A stretch of DNA of 64,000 bases from Variovorax sp. Root318D1 (lineage in GTDB: Bacteria > Pseudomonadota > Gammaproteobacteria > Burkholderiales > Burkholderiaceae_C): contig NZ_LMCQ01000012.1 in the NCBI RefSeq assembly GCF_001424835.1, positions 63,755 through 127,754 on the forward strand. Direction: 5' to 3'. This document shows, piece by piece, positions 17,720 through 28,251 of this stretch (the stretch's first letter is position 1; the number at the start of each line of letters is the position of its first letter). The notes under the pieces are model-generated. The model was not told the origin of the DNA. It saw only the letters and a list, made by a program, of their open reading frames with translations, and searched no databases. Both the position numbers and the translations under genes were made by a program.

Positions 17720-18523
17720 TCAGAGCGTGAAGTCGTACTCGACCGTGATCGGCGCGTGATCGCTGAACTTGATGGTCTTGTAGATCTGCTCGGTGCGCGC
17801 CAGGGCGCCCGTGTTGGGCGTGGCCAAGTGATAGTCGAGCCGCCATCCCACGTTGTTTGCATAGGCCTGGCCGCGGTTGCTCCACCATGTGTAGGCCTCG
17901 CCCGTGGTGTCGGGCTTGAGCGTGCGGTAGACGTCCACCAGGCCCGCGCCGTCGGTGCCGGCGTCGAGCAGCCGGGTCATCCAAGCGCGCTCCTCGGGCA
18001 GGAAGCCGCTGTTCTTCTGGTTGCCGCGCCAGTTCTTGAGGTCGATCTCCTTGTGCGCGATGTTGATGTCACCGCAGAGGATGAATTCGCGCTCTTTCTT
18101 GAGTGCGGTGAGGTGCGGGAAGAACCCCTTCAGGAACCTGAACTTGGCCTCCTGCCGCTCCTCGCCCGAGCTCCCGCTCGGAAAATAGCAGCTGATGATC
18201 GACAGCTTGCGGGCGGGGGTGTCGAAGCGCAGCTCGAGATACCGGCCTTCAGCGTCGAATTCGGCGTCGCCCCAGCCCACGACGACGTCGCTGGGCGCGT
18301 GTTTCGTGTAGATCGCGGTGCCGGCGTAGCCTTTTTTCTCGGCGAAATGAAAGTGGCCCTTGAGCCCCGCCATTTCTTCGAAGCGGCCCTCGATGTCGCT
18401 CGCCTGGACCCGGATTTCCTGCATGCAAATACAATCCGGCGCAAGTTCGGCCACCCAGTCCGCCACCCCTTTCGTGGCGGCCGAACGCAGGCCATTGAGA
18501 TTGAGGCTGGTCAGTTTGAACAC
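17720..18523 (-). CDS. xth: Exodeoxyribonuclease III (AP endonuclease)
   Basis: 267 aa from a GTG start giving FKLTSLNLNGLRSA. EEP-family catalytic blocks are present: LNLNG, CMQEIRVQ (metal-binding Glu), FILCGDINIAH (Asp/Asn), RLDYHL, and the terminal SDHAPI. Base-excision repair enzyme that cuts abasic sites and degrades dsDNA 3' ends. The start is only 12 bp from pyrE on the other strand, so each promoter must lie within the other gene. Convergent with gntR, 4 bp between stops. Confidence 0.92.
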   Translation of the reverse strand: MFKLTSLNLNGLRSAATKGVADWVAELAPDCICMQEIRVQASDIEGRFEEMAGLKGHFHFAEKKGYAGTAIYTKHAPSDVVVGWGDAEFDAEGRYLELRFDTPARKLSIISCYFPSGSSGEERQEAKFRFLKGFFPHLTALKKEREFILCGDINIAHKEIDLKNWRGNQKNSGFLPEERAWMTRLLDAGTDGAGLVDVYRTLKPDTTGEAYTWWSNRGQAYANNVGWRLDYHLATPNTGALARTEQIYKTIKFSDHAPITVEYDFTL

Positions 18524-18535
18524 AAGGAAATTCCG

Positions 18536-19222
18536 ATGGCTGTAGATGGTGTGGAAAGCAGTGCGGTGGCGCAGGACTTCGTCCAGTTTGCGCTCGACGC
18601 GGGCGTGCTGCGCTTTGGCGAGTTCAAGACCAAGGCCGGCCGGTTGAGCCCCTATTTCTTCAATTCGGGCCTTTTCGACGACGGCGCCAAGATCGCGCGG
18701 CTCGCCGAATTCTATGCAGACCGGCTGATCGAGAGCGGCGTCGAGTTCGACATGATCTTCGGCCCCGCCTACAAGGGCATTCCACTGGGCGCCACGGTGG
18801 CCGCCGAACTGGCCCGGCGCGGCCGCAACTACCCCTTTGCCTACAACCGCAAGGAAGCCAAGGCGCACGGTGAGGGCGGCAACCTGGTGGGCGCGCCCCT
18901 CAAGGGCCGGGTGCTGATCGTCGACGACGTGATGTCGGCGGGCACCGCGGTGCGCGAATCGATTGCCGCCATCGAGGCCGCGGGCGCCACGCCGCATGCG
19001 GTGGCCATTGCGCTCGACCGGCAGGAGAAAGCCACCGAGAACGGTGTCGACGTGGACCACAGTGCGGTGCAGTACGTGCGCAATCAGCTGGGCCTGGCGG
19101 TGGTGCCCATTGCGACGCTCGACGACCTCTTGAACTACCTGTCAGGCAACCATGCCGCCGCTGATCTGGGCGCGCACCGGGAGCGCGTGCTGGCCTACCG
19201 CGCGCGCTACGGCGCCCGCTGA
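18536..19222 (+). CDS. pyrE: Orotate phosphoribosyltransferase
   Basis: 228 aa. Orotate-binding N-terminus (FKTKAGRLSPYFFNSGLF), YKGIPLGATVA, and the PRPP-binding loop VLIVDDVMSAGTA. Converts orotate plus PRPP to OMP in de novo pyrimidine synthesis. Length and motifs fit the proteobacterial enzyme exactly. Divergent from xth. Confidence 0.96.
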   Translation: MAVDGVESSAVAQDFVQFALDAGVLRFGEFKTKAGRLSPYFFNSGLFDDGAKIARLAEFYADRLIESGVEFDMIFGPAYKGIPLGATVAAELARRGRNYPFAYNRKEAKAHGEGGNLVGAPLKGRVLIVDDVMSAGTAVRESIAAIEAAGATPHAVAIALDRQEKATENGVDVDHSAVQYVRNQLGLAVVPIATLDDLLNYLSGNHAAADLGAHRERVLAYRARYGAR

Positions 19223-19231
19223 GGTAACTCG

Positions 19232-19924
19232 ATGCCTGTGCACAAGCTCGAGAACCAGAGGGTACGACCATTCGCAGCAGCGGCGCTGCTGCCGATGACG
19301 ATGTTGGTGATGCTGCTGCCCGCCGAAGTGCCGGCGCAGCCCGCCGTACAGGCGCCCGCCAGCATCTATACCTGCACCGACGCGCGCGGCCGCACGCTGA
19401 CGGCCGACCGCCCGATTGCCGAATGCACCGACCGCGAGCAGCGCGAACTGAGTCCGAGCGGCACCACGCGCCGCCGCATCGAGCCGACGTATACGGCCCG
19501 CGAATTGGCCGAGCGCGAAGACCGCGCCCGCGAGGCGTCGCTGCAGGCCGCGCGGCTGCTCGACGAGCGCCGCCGCGAGCGTGCACTGCTGGTGCGCTAT
19601 CCCAACATCACCGTGCATGACCGTGAACGCGGCGAGGCGCTGGTGCAGATCGATGCGGTGATCCAGGCGGCCAAGAAGCGCCTCGAAGAGCTCGGTGAAG
19701 ACCGCAAGCACATCGACGAGGAACTCGAGTTCTACAAGCACGACGTCAGCAAGGCACCGGGCGCGGTGCGCCGCAAGCTCGATGACAACAAGCAGAGCGT
19801 GGCGGTGCAGAACCGCTTCATCGGCGAGCAGGAAGACGAGAAGAGGCGCGTGAATGCGCGCTTCGACGAGGAGCGCGCGCGCCTCAAGCAAATCTGGTCG
19901 CCCCAGAACGGCGGCGGCAAGTAG
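19232..19924 (+). CDS. DUF4124-domain protein with a coiled coil
   Basis: 230 aa. Hydrophobic N-terminal signal (AAALLPMTMLVMLLPAEVPAQ), then a DUF4124 beta-domain (IYTCTDARGRTLTADRPIAEC, with a probable disulfide pair), then a long charged helical region (about 85-220) rich in Glu/Arg that should form a coiled coil. Envelope location likely; function unknown. Begins 9 bp after pyrE, probably co-transcribed. Confidence 0.8.
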   Translation: MPVHKLENQRVRPFAAAALLPMTMLVMLLPAEVPAQPAVQAPASIYTCTDARGRTLTADRPIAECTDREQRELSPSGTTRRRIEPTYTARELAEREDRAREASLQAARLLDERRRERALLVRYPNITVHDRERGEALVQIDAVIQAAKKRLEELGEDRKHIDEELEFYKHDVSKAPGAVRRKLDDNKQSVAVQNRFIGEQEDEKRRVNARFDEERARLKQIWSPQNGGGK

Positions 19925-19945
19925 CTCGCCGCCGGAGGGGGCCGA

Positions 19946-21436
19946 TCAGGCCAGCTTGGCCTTGAGGAGTTCGGTGACTTGCGCGGGGTTCGCCTTGCCG
20001 CCGCTGGCCTTCATGACCTGGCCCACCAGGCCGTTGAGGGCCTTTTCCTTGCCGGCGCGGTACTCGTCGACATTCTTCTGGTTCTTGGCAATGACCTCGT
20101 CCAGGATCTTGTCGAGCGCGCCGGTGTCGCTCATGGGCTTCAGGTCCTTGGCTTCGATGATGGCGTCGACGTCGCTGCCTTCGCCGGTCCAGAGAGCGTC
20201 GAACACCTGGCGCGCGGCGTTGTTGGGCAGCGTGCCGTCGGCAATGCGCTTCACCAGCTGGGCCAGCTGCTGCGCCGTGACCGGTGCGGCGTCGATGCCG
20301 ATTTCTTGTGCGTTCAGGCGGCGCGCCATCTCGCCGGTGATCCAGTTGCTGGCCAGCTTGGGCGTGGCGCCGGCTTTCACCGCATCGTCGAAATAGCGTG
20401 CGAGCGCCGGGCCTTGGGTGAGTTGCGCCGCGTCGTATTCCGACATGCCGTGGTCGCGCACATAGCGCTCGGCCATGGCGCGCGGCAGCTCGGGCATGGT
20501 GGCGCGCACGCGCTCGATCCATTCGGGCTCGATGGCGAGCGGCGGCAGGTCCGGGTCGGGAAAGTAGCGGTAGTCGGCCGCGTCTTCCTTGGTGCGCATG
20601 GTGCGCGTCTCGCCGGTATCGGGGTCGAACAGCACGGTGGCCTGTTCGATCTTGCGTCCGTCTTCCAGCTCGTTGATCTGCGAGTTGATCTCGTAGTCGA
20701 TCGCCTGCTGCATGAACTTGAAGCTGTTCAGGTTCTTGATCTCGCGCCGCGTGCCGAGCTTCTCGCCGGGCCTGCGCACCGACACGTTGGCGTCGCAGCG
20801 GAAACTGCCTTCCTGCATGTTGCCGTCGCAGATGCCGATCCAGGTGACGATCTTGTGCAGCTCGCGCGCATAGGCCACGGCTTCCGCGGTGGAGCGCATG
20901 TCGGGCTCGGTCACGATCTCCAAGAGCGGCGTGCCGGCACGGTTCAGGTCGATGCCGCTCTGGCCGATGAAGTCTTCGTGCAGCGACTTGCCCGCGTCTT
21001 CCTCGAGGTGGGCGCGCACCAGGCGCACGGTCTTCTTTTCTTCGCCGAGGAAGAACGAGACCGAGCCGCCCTGCACGACCGGGATCTCGTACTGGCTGAT
21101 CTGGTAGCCCTTGGGCAGATCGGGGTAGAAATAGTTCTTGCGCGCGAACACGCTGCGCGGCGCAATGTGCGAGCCGAGCGCCAGGCCCAGCTTGATGGCG
21201 CGCTCGACCGCGCCTTTGTTCATCACCGGCAAGGTACCGGGCAGCGCGAGGTCCACCGCGCTGGCTTGGGTGTTGGGCTCGGCGCCAAAGGCGGTGGAGG
21301 CGCGGCTGAAGATCTTGCTCGCGGTCGACAGCTGCGCGTGCGTCTCGAAGCCGATGATGACTTCATAGCCGCGCACCAGCGGGCCGGTCGGGCGGCCTTG
21401 TTGTTGTGCTTCGAAAGTGTTCACGGGTTCGCTCAT
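19946..21436 (-). CDS. gatB: Asp-tRNA(Asn)/Glu-tRNA(Gln) amidotransferase subunit B
   Basis: 496 aa. N-terminal catalytic cradle ([27 protein letters not shown]) and a C-terminal YqeY-like tail ([18 protein letters not shown]). Transfers ammonia produced by GatA to activated Glu-tRNA(Gln) or Asp-tRNA(Asn). Last gene of gatCAB, one base after gatA. Convergent with the DUF4124 gene. Confidence 0.96.
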   Translation of the reverse strand: MSEPVNTFEAQQQGRPTGPLVRGYEVIIGFETHAQLSTASKIFSRASTAFGAEPNTQASAVDLALPGTLPVMNKGAVERAIKLGLALGSHIAPRSVFARKNYFYPDLPKGYQISQYEIPVVQGGSVSFFLGEEKKTVRLVRAHLEEDAGKSLHEDFIGQSGIDLNRAGTPLLEIVTEPDMRSTAEAVAYARELHKIVTWIGICDGNMQEGSFRCDANVSVRRPGEKLGTRREIKNLNSFKFMQQAIDYEINSQINELEDGRKIEQATVLFDPDTGETRTMRTKEDAADYRYFPDPDLPPLAIEPEWIERVRATMPELPRAMAERYVRDHGMSEYDAAQLTQGPALARYFDDAVKAGATPKLASNWITGEMARRLNAQEIGIDAAPVTAQQLAQLVKRIADGTLPNNAARQVFDALWTGEGSDVDAIIEAKDLKPMSDTGALDKILDEVIAKNQKNVDEYRAGKEKALNGLVGQVMKASGGKANPAQVTELLKAKLA

Positions 21437-21437
21437 C

Positions 21438-22964
21438 TCAGAATCCCTCCGGCGTGCGCGTGTGCCAGTCGGTGGCCTGCTGGAAGCGGTGGGCCGCGTT
21501 CAGCAGCTTGGCTTCGCCGAAGTAGTTGCCGATCAGCTGCAGGCCGACGGGCATCGGCTTGCCGATGCCCTGCTTCGAGCCTTGCATGCCGCTGTCATCG
21601 AAGCCCGCGGGCACGCTCATGCCGGGCAGGCCGGCCAGCGAGGCGGGCAGCGTGAAGATGTCGGCCAGGTAGTCGGCCACCGGGTCGCCGCCGTGTTCGC
21701 CGATCTTCCATGCGGTGGTCGGCGCGGCGGGGCCGGCGATCACGTCGCATTGCTTGAAAGCCTGCTGGAAGTCGTCCGCGATCATGCGGCGCACCTTTTG
21801 CGCCTGCAGGTAGTACGCGTCGTAGTAGCCGTGCGAGAGCACGTAGGTGCCGATCATGATGCGGCGCTTCACCTCGTCGCCGAAGCCTTCGGCGCGCGTG
21901 CGCTCGTACATGTCGGCCAGGTCCTTGTACTGCTTCGCGCGGTGGCCGAACTTGACGCCGTCGAAGCGGCTCAGGTTGCTCGAGGCTTCGGCCGCGGCCA
22001 GGATGTAGTACACGGGAATCGACAGCTCGGTGAGCGGCAGCGTGACTTCGACGCGCTTTGCGCCGAGCTTCTCGTATTGTGCGAGCGCCGCATCGATGGC
22101 AGCGCGTACGCCGGGCGCCACGCCTTCGCCGAAGAATTCTTTCGGCACGCCGATGCGCAGGCCCTCGAGCGAGTCGTCGAGCGAGCGGCCGAAGTTCTCC
22201 GCGGGCTTGTCGAGCGAAGTGGAGTCGCGGTCCAGGTCGGGGCCGCAGAAGGCCGACAGCAGCAGCGCGCAGTCTTCGGCCGAGCGGGCCATCGGGCCGG
22301 CCTGGTCGAGGCTCGATGCGAAGGCCACCATGCCGTAGCGCGAGGCGCGGCCGTAGGTGGGCTTGATGCCCGTGACGCCGCAGAACGAGGCCGGCTGGCG
22401 GATCGAGCCGCCGGTGTCGGTGCCGGTGGCCGCGGGCGCGAGGCGCGCCGCCACGGCGGCCGCACTGGCGCCGGAGGAGCCGCCCGGAATGTGTTCGCGG
22501 TTCCAGGGGTTCTGCACCGGCACGGCCTTGTCGTGGCCCACGGCGGGCACGGCGACGTTCTCGTTGGCCGAGCCCATTGCGAATTCGTCGCAGCTCAGCT
22601 TGCCGAGCGTGACCGCGCCGGCCTCGGCCAGGCGGCGCACCACGGTGGCATCGAAGGGCGAGCGGTAGCCCGCGAGCATCTTCGAGCCGGCGGTGGTGGC
22701 GAAATCGGTGGTGACGAAGATGTCTTTGTGCGCAATTGGCACGCCGGCCAGCGCAGGCGCGTTGCCCTTGGCGATTTGCGCGTCGGCCGCGCGGGCCTGG
22801 GCCAGCGTGACTTCTTCGTTGATGTCTACAAAAGTACCCAGTGATTCGTGCGCCTTCATGCGGCTGAGGAAAAGCTGCGCGGTCTCGACGGCGGAAACCT
22901 TGCGCTCTGCCAATGCCTTGGCGAGGGCGACCACGCCCATCTGATGCAATTCGCCGCTCATCAT
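21438..22964 (-). CDS. gatA: Asp-tRNA(Asn)/Glu-tRNA(Gln) amidotransferase subunit A
   Basis: 508 aa amidase-signature enzyme: Lys in IAHKDIFVT, Ser pair in PGGSSGAS and [10 protein letters not shown]. Hydrolyses glutamine and channels ammonia to GatB. Its start overlaps the gatC stop by 4 bp. A second Met directly follows the first, so the true start may be one codon later. Confidence 0.96.
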   Translation of the reverse strand: MMSGELHQMGVVALAKALAERKVSAVETAQLFLSRMKAHESLGTFVDINEEVTLAQARAADAQIAKGNAPALAGVPIAHKDIFVTTDFATTAGSKMLAGYRSPFDATVVRRLAEAGAVTLGKLSCDEFAMGSANENVAVPAVGHDKAVPVQNPWNREHIPGGSSGASAAAVAARLAPAATGTDTGGSIRQPASFCGVTGIKPTYGRASRYGMVAFASSLDQAGPMARSAEDCALLLSAFCGPDLDRDSTSLDKPAENFGRSLDDSLEGLRIGVPKEFFGEGVAPGVRAAIDAALAQYEKLGAKRVEVTLPLTELSIPVYYILAAAEASSNLSRFDGVKFGHRAKQYKDLADMYERTRAEGFGDEVKRRIMIGTYVLSHGYYDAYYLQAQKVRRMIADDFQQAFKQCDVIAGPAAPTTAWKIGEHGGDPVADYLADIFTLPASLAGLPGMSVPAGFDDSGMQGSKQGIGKPMPVGLQLIGNYFGEAKLLNAAHRFQQATDWHTRTPEGF

Positions 22965-23260
22965 TCGATCACCTTCGGCACGAGGAACAGTCCCGCTTCG
23001 ACAGCCGGGGCGCTCTTCTGGTTGGCTTCACGGTTGTCGGGCTCGCTCACCACGTCGTCGCGAAGGCGCAGCGTGACGTTCTCGACGGCGGCCACCGGGT
23101 GGGCCAGCGGCTCGACGCCGGCGGTGTCGACGGAGCGCATGCGTTCGACCAGGTCGAAGAAGCCGTTGATTTGGCTGAGCATGCGCTCGCTTTCATCGGG
23201 GGCAAGCTGCAGCCGTGCCAGCGAGGCAATGCGTGCAATATCTGAAGCGGAAAGGGACAT
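22961..23260 (-). CDS. gatC: Asp-tRNA(Asn)/Glu-tRNA(Gln) amidotransferase subunit C
   Basis: 99 aa, the usual GatC size. [16 protein letters not shown] at the N-terminus and the VEPLAHPV and [14 protein letters not shown] segments are conserved in GatC, which tethers GatA to GatB. The Met of MSLSAS was chosen over one 12 codons upstream because it matches the family N-terminus and has an AAGG-type site near it. First gene of the gatCAB operon, divergent from mreB. Confidence 0.94.
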   Translation of the reverse strand: MSLSASDIARIASLARLQLAPDESERMLSQINGFFDLVERMRSVDTAGVEPLAHPVAAVENVTLRLRDDVVSEPDNREANQKSAPAVEAGLFLVPKVIE

Positions 23261-23291
23261 GGGTGAAACCGGCCAAAAAAACCGGAGGTAA

Positions 23292-24518
<1,227 letters not shown>

Positions 24519-24537
24519 ATGCGCCACCGCCATCATC

Positions 24538-24569
24538 GGCCGGCTCTGCTTGCGCAGGCCGGCCTTTTT
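24538..24569 (+). terminator. Rho-independent terminator between mreB and mreC
   Basis: GGCCGGC, a bulged T, CTGC stem, TTGC loop, GCAG, GCCGGCC, then TTTTT. Lies inside the mre operon, so it probably lowers mreC/D/mrdA expression relative to mreB. Confidence 0.75.
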
Positions 24570-24604
24570 GCCATCTGACGTTGTTGCTCCGCCAGGCCTG
24601 AACC

Positions 24605-25561
24605 ATGCCCTTGGGCACGCTCGATCGCACAGCCCCGCCCCTGTTCAACCAGGGGCAGTCGGCGCTGAGCAAGCTGATCTTCTTCGGCGCGCTGGCGCTG
24701 TTCCTGATGGTGGCCGATGCGCGCCTCCATCTCGTGCAGCCCCTTCGCGCGGCCGTCGGCGCGGTGCTCTACCCGGTGCAATGGTTGGCGCTCAAGCCGG
24801 TGCAGCTGGTGGTGGGCGGCGGCCGCTATCTGGAAGACCTGCAGACTGCGCAGCGCAACGAAAACGAGGCACGCAAGGCGCTCATGCTGCAGGCTGAACG
24901 CGCGAGCCAGGCCGATACCCTGGCGCAGGACAACGCGCGGCTGCGCGCGTTGCTCGATCTGCGCCAGACCACCCAGGCCCCGGGCCGTGCGGCCGAGGTG
25001 CTGTACGACGCGGCCGACCCGTACACGCGCAAGATCGTCATCGATCAGGGGCTCACGCAGGGCGTGGCGCCAGGCTCGCCCGTGATCGACGCGCACGGCG
25101 TGCTCGGGCAGGTGACGCAGGTGCTGCCATTCACCAGCGAAGTCACGCTGGTGATCGACCGCGATCTTTCCATCCCGGTGCAGAACACCCGCACCGGCGT
25201 GCGCAGCGTGGCCTTCGGCGACGCGTCGGCGCACGGCGGTGGGCTCGAGCTGCGCTTCATGGCCGCCAATGCCGACCTGCAGGAGGGCGACCTGCTTTCC
25301 ACCAGCGGTGTCGACGGCGTCTATCCGCCGGGCCTGCCGGTGGCGAAGATCGAGCGCATCGAACGGCGTGCCGACTCCGCCTTTGCGCGCATCTACTGCG
25401 TGCCGCTGGCCCGCGTGACGGCCGCGCGCTACGTGCTGGTGCTGGCGCCCACGGGCACGCCCTCGGCGCCGCCGCCCGCCGCGCCCGCAGCCGCGGTGCG
25501 CAAGAAGCCGGAGGCCAAGTCCGCCAAGGCCGACAAGAAACCCGCGGAGCGCGCCCGATGA
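24605..25561 (+). CDS. mreC: Rod-shape-determining protein MreC
   Basis: 318 aa. One N-terminal membrane segment (LIFFGALALFLMVADARL), a coiled coil (about 80-120, rich in Glu/Ala/Arg), and the periplasmic beta-barrel domain (YTRKIVIDQGLTQGVAPGSPV, GVLGQVTQV, LLSTSGVDGVYPPGLPVAKI). The C-terminus is a Lys/Ala/Pro-rich tail typical of beta-proteobacterial MreC. Activates PBP2-RodA. Overlaps mreD by 4 bp. Confidence 0.95.
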   Translation: MPLGTLDRTAPPLFNQGQSALSKLIFFGALALFLMVADARLHLVQPLRAAVGAVLYPVQWLALKPVQLVVGGGRYLEDLQTAQRNENEARKALMLQAERASQADTLAQDNARLRALLDLRQTTQAPGRAAEVLYDAADPYTRKIVIDQGLTQGVAPGSPVIDAHGVLGQVTQVLPFTSEVTLVIDRDLSIPVQNTRTGVRSVAFGDASAHGGGLELRFMAANADLQEGDLLSTSGVDGVYPPGLPVAKIERIERRADSAFARIYCVPLARVTAARYVLVLAPTGTPSAPPPAAPAAAVRKKPEAKSAKADKKPAERAR

Positions 25562-26079
25562 TCAAGCGTCCCGGACAACAGCAGCTCCTGCTGCCCGTGA
25601 GCCCGCTCTTCATGTGGTCGAGCCTGGTGGTGGCGCTGCTCATCAACATGATCCCGATCGGCCGCGCCGCGTGGATGCCCGACCTGCTGGCCCTGGCCAT
25701 CGTGTTCTGGGGCGTGCACCAGCCGATGCGCGTGGGCATTGGCGTGGCCTTCGTTTTCGGCCTGTGCATGGACGTGCACCAAGCTTCCATGCTGGGCCAG
25801 CATGCGCTGTCTTACACCACACTGGGCTTCTTCGCGATCACCATCCACCGGCGCCTGCTCTGGTACCCGGTGTTGTCGCAAGCGCTGCAGGTGCTGCCGC
25901 TCTTTGCGGTTTCGCAGCTGGTCGAGGTTGTCACGCGCCTGGTTGGCGGCGGCGTATTCCCGGGCTGGACGGTGTTGATTTCCCCGGCGCTCGAAGCCGT
26001 GCTGTGGCCCTTGGCGACCGCGCTTCTGCTGGCCCCTCAGCGCCGTACGCCGGAACCCGACGAGAACCGTCCCCTCTAA
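25558..26079 (+). CDS. mreD: Rod-shape-determining protein MreD
   Basis: 173 aa integral membrane protein with about five to six helices; MreD pattern PDLLALAIVFWGVHQPMRVGIG and FGLCMDVHQASMLGQHAL. Partner of MreC in the elongasome. Overlaps mreC by 4 bp and precedes mrdA by 64 bp. Confidence 0.93.
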   Translation: MIKRPGQQQLLLPVSPLFMWSSLVVALLINMIPIGRAAWMPDLLALAIVFWGVHQPMRVGIGVAFVFGLCMDVHQASMLGQHALSYTTLGFFAITIHRRLLWYPVLSQALQVLPLFAVSQLVEVVTRLVGGGVFPGWTVLISPALEAVLWPLATALLLAPQRRTPEPDENRPL

Positions 26080-26143
26080 GCCAAAGCTCAAATTTGCCGT
26101 TGCATTTGCCACCGCACTTGCACGCGCCTAAGCTCACGCCGCC

Positions 26144-28111
26144 ATGACCGAAATCCGCAACGTTGCCGCCGACCTCGCGCGCTTCAAGCGCCGCGTGATC
26201 GTGATCGGCATGGTGGTGCTCTTCGCCTTCAGTCTGCTGGGCGCGCGGCTGGTGTACCTGCAGGTGGTGCGGCATGAAGACCTGGCCGAGCAGGCCGAGA
26301 GCAACCGCACGGCCATCGTGCCGGTGGTGCCCAATCGCGGCCTGATCCTCGACCGCAACGGCATCGTGCTGGCCTCGAACTATTCGGCCTACACGCTGGA
26401 GATCACGCCCTCCAAGGTGGGCGACGTCGAGGAAACCATCGAAAGCCTGACGCAGGTGCTCGAGGTCTCGCCGCGCGACCGCCGCCGCTTCAAGCGGCTG
26501 CGCGAGGACTCGCGCAGCTTCGACTCCATTCCGATCCGCACCCGCCTGAGCGACGAGGAGGTGGCGCGCTTCGCGGCGCAGCGCTACCGCTTTCCGGGCG
26601 TGGAGATCAAGGCGCGGCTGTTCCGCAACTACCCGCATGGCGAGATCGCCTCGCACGTGCTCGGCTACATCGGCCGCATCAACCAGCGCGAGAAGACCGC
26701 GATGGAAGACTGGGCCGAGGAAGACCAGGCCAACTACAAGGGCACCGACTACATCGGCAAGCTCGGCATCGAGCAAAGCTACGAGAAGACGTTGCATGGC
26801 CAGACCGGCGTCGAGCAGATGGAAACATCGGCCGGCGGCCGTGCGGTGCGTCGGCTCGCGAGCCATCCGGCCACGCCCGGCAACACCGTGATGCTGTCGC
26901 TCGACATCAAGCTGCAGAAGCTGGTGGAAGACATGTTCGGCGACCGCCGCGGCGCACTGGTCGCCATCGATCCCAAGACCGGCGAGGTGCTGGCCTTCGT
27001 GAGCAAGCCGACCTTCGACCCCAATCTGTTCGTCGAGGGCATCGACACCGAAAGCTGGAAGGAGCTCAGCGAGTCGCTCGACAAGCCGCTGCTCAACCGC
27101 GCCTTGCGCGGCACCTATCCGCCCGGCTCGACCTACAAGCCCTTCATGGCGCTGGCCGCGCTGCAGACCGGCAAGCGCGGCCCGAACGTGGTGGTGAACG
27201 ACCCCGGCTACTTCAACTTCGGCGGCCACCGCTTCGGCAGCCCCGAAGGCAACCTGGGCGGCGTCGACATGCGGCGCTCGATCCAGGTGTCGAGCAACAT
27301 CTATTACTACTCGCTGGCCAACGAGATGGGCGTGGATTTGATCCACGACTTCATGAAGCCGATGGGCTTCGGGCAGATCACCGGCATCGACCTGGGCGGC
27401 GAAGTGCGCGGCGTGCTGCCGAGCACCGAGTGGAAGCGCAACGCCTACAAGCGGCCCGAGCAGAAGAAATGGTATGCGGGCGAGACCATCTCGCTGGGCA
27501 TCGGCCAGGGCTACAACACCTTCACCATGCTGCAACTGGCGCAGGCCACGGCCATCGTGGCCGACGGTGGTTTGAAGCACAAGCCGCATCTGGTGCTGGC
27601 CACGCGCAACACGGTGAGCGGTGAAGTGGCGCCGCTGCCGCAGCCGCCGGCCGAGAACCTCGGCTACACCGCCGCCAACGTTGCGGTGATTCGGGAGGGC
27701 CTGACCAGCGTGGTTACCAGCGGTACGGCGCGCGGCGTTTTCGCCGGTGCCAGCTACCAGGCAGCCGGCAAGACCGGTACGGCGCAGGCCGTGACGCAGG
27801 CGCAGAACACGAAGTACAACGCACGCGCCCTCGAGGAGCACCAGCGCGACCACGCCTTGTTCATGGCCTTCGCGCCGGTGAACGATCCGAAGATCGCCCT
27901 GGCCGTGATCGTCGAGAACGCCGGCTGGGGCGCCGGCGCCGCGGCACCCATTGCGCGCCGCGTGTTCGACTACTGGCTGCTGGACCAGTACCCGAGCGAA
28001 GCCGACATGGCCGCCATCAAGGTCGGCAAGGCCGCCGCCCCCATGGGCAAGCCGCGCGTAGCCAGCGAAGTGGCGTGGCCGGCGGCCGCCACGGCTGCAA
28101 CCGCCCCTTGA
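26144..28111 (+). CDS. mrdA: Penicillin-binding protein 2 (peptidoglycan transpeptidase)
   Basis: 655 aa. One membrane anchor (about 17-40), a dimerisation domain (NRGLILDRNG), and a transpeptidase domain with active-site S329 in STYKP, SSNIYYYS (SxN) and KTGTAQ. S329 aligns with the E. coli PBP2 serine to within a residue. Cross-links side-wall peptidoglycan with RodA. Unusually for the group, rodA does not follow; a REP-like doublet and fahA do. Confidence 0.96.
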   Translation: MTEIRNVAADLARFKRRVIVIGMVVLFAFSLLGARLVYLQVVRHEDLAEQAESNRTAIVPVVPNRGLILDRNGIVLASNYSAYTLEITPSKVGDVEETIESLTQVLEVSPRDRRRFKRLREDSRSFDSIPIRTRLSDEEVARFAAQRYRFPGVEIKARLFRNYPHGEIASHVLGYIGRINQREKTAMEDWAEEDQANYKGTDYIGKLGIEQSYEKTLHGQTGVEQMETSAGGRAVRRLASHPATPGNTVMLSLDIKLQKLVEDMFGDRRGALVAIDPKTGEVLAFVSKPTFDPNLFVEGIDTESWKELSESLDKPLLNRALRGTYPPGSTYKPFMALAALQTGKRGPNVVVNDPGYFNFGGHRFGSPEGNLGGVDMRRSIQVSSNIYYYSLANEMGVDLIHDFMKPMGFGQITGIDLGGEVRGVLPSTEWKRNAYKRPEQKKWYAGETISLGIGQGYNTFTMLQLAQATAIVADGGLKHKPHLVLATRNTVSGEVAPLPQPPAENLGYTAANVAVIREGLTSVVTSGTARGVFAGASYQAAGKTGTAQAVTQAQNTKYNARALEEHQRDHALFMAFAPVNDPKIALAVIVENAGWGAGAAAPIARRVFDYWLLDQYPSEADMAAIKVGKAAAPMGKPRVASEVAWPAAATAATAP

Positions 28112-28117
28112 ATCTTG

Positions 28118-28227
28118 CTCCCTCTCCCTCTGGGAGAGGGTTGGGGTGAGGGCAAGCGGCATTCAAGGCCGCGCGATGTTGTAAGGCCGCCTGCCCTCAC
28201 CCTAGCCCTCTCCCAGAGGGAGAGGGG
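28118..28227. repeat. REP-like doublet, copy 2
   Basis: CTCCCTCTCCCTCTGGGAGA continuing as GGGTTGGGGTGAGGGC, mirrored by GCCCTCACCCTAGCCC ending in GGGAGAGGGG. Nearly identical arms to copy 1 at 4734. Lies between the convergent mrdA and fahA stops and may act as a bidirectional terminator. Confidence 0.85.
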
Positions 28228-28251
28228 ACAACGCGGGGAGGGGATAAGGCT

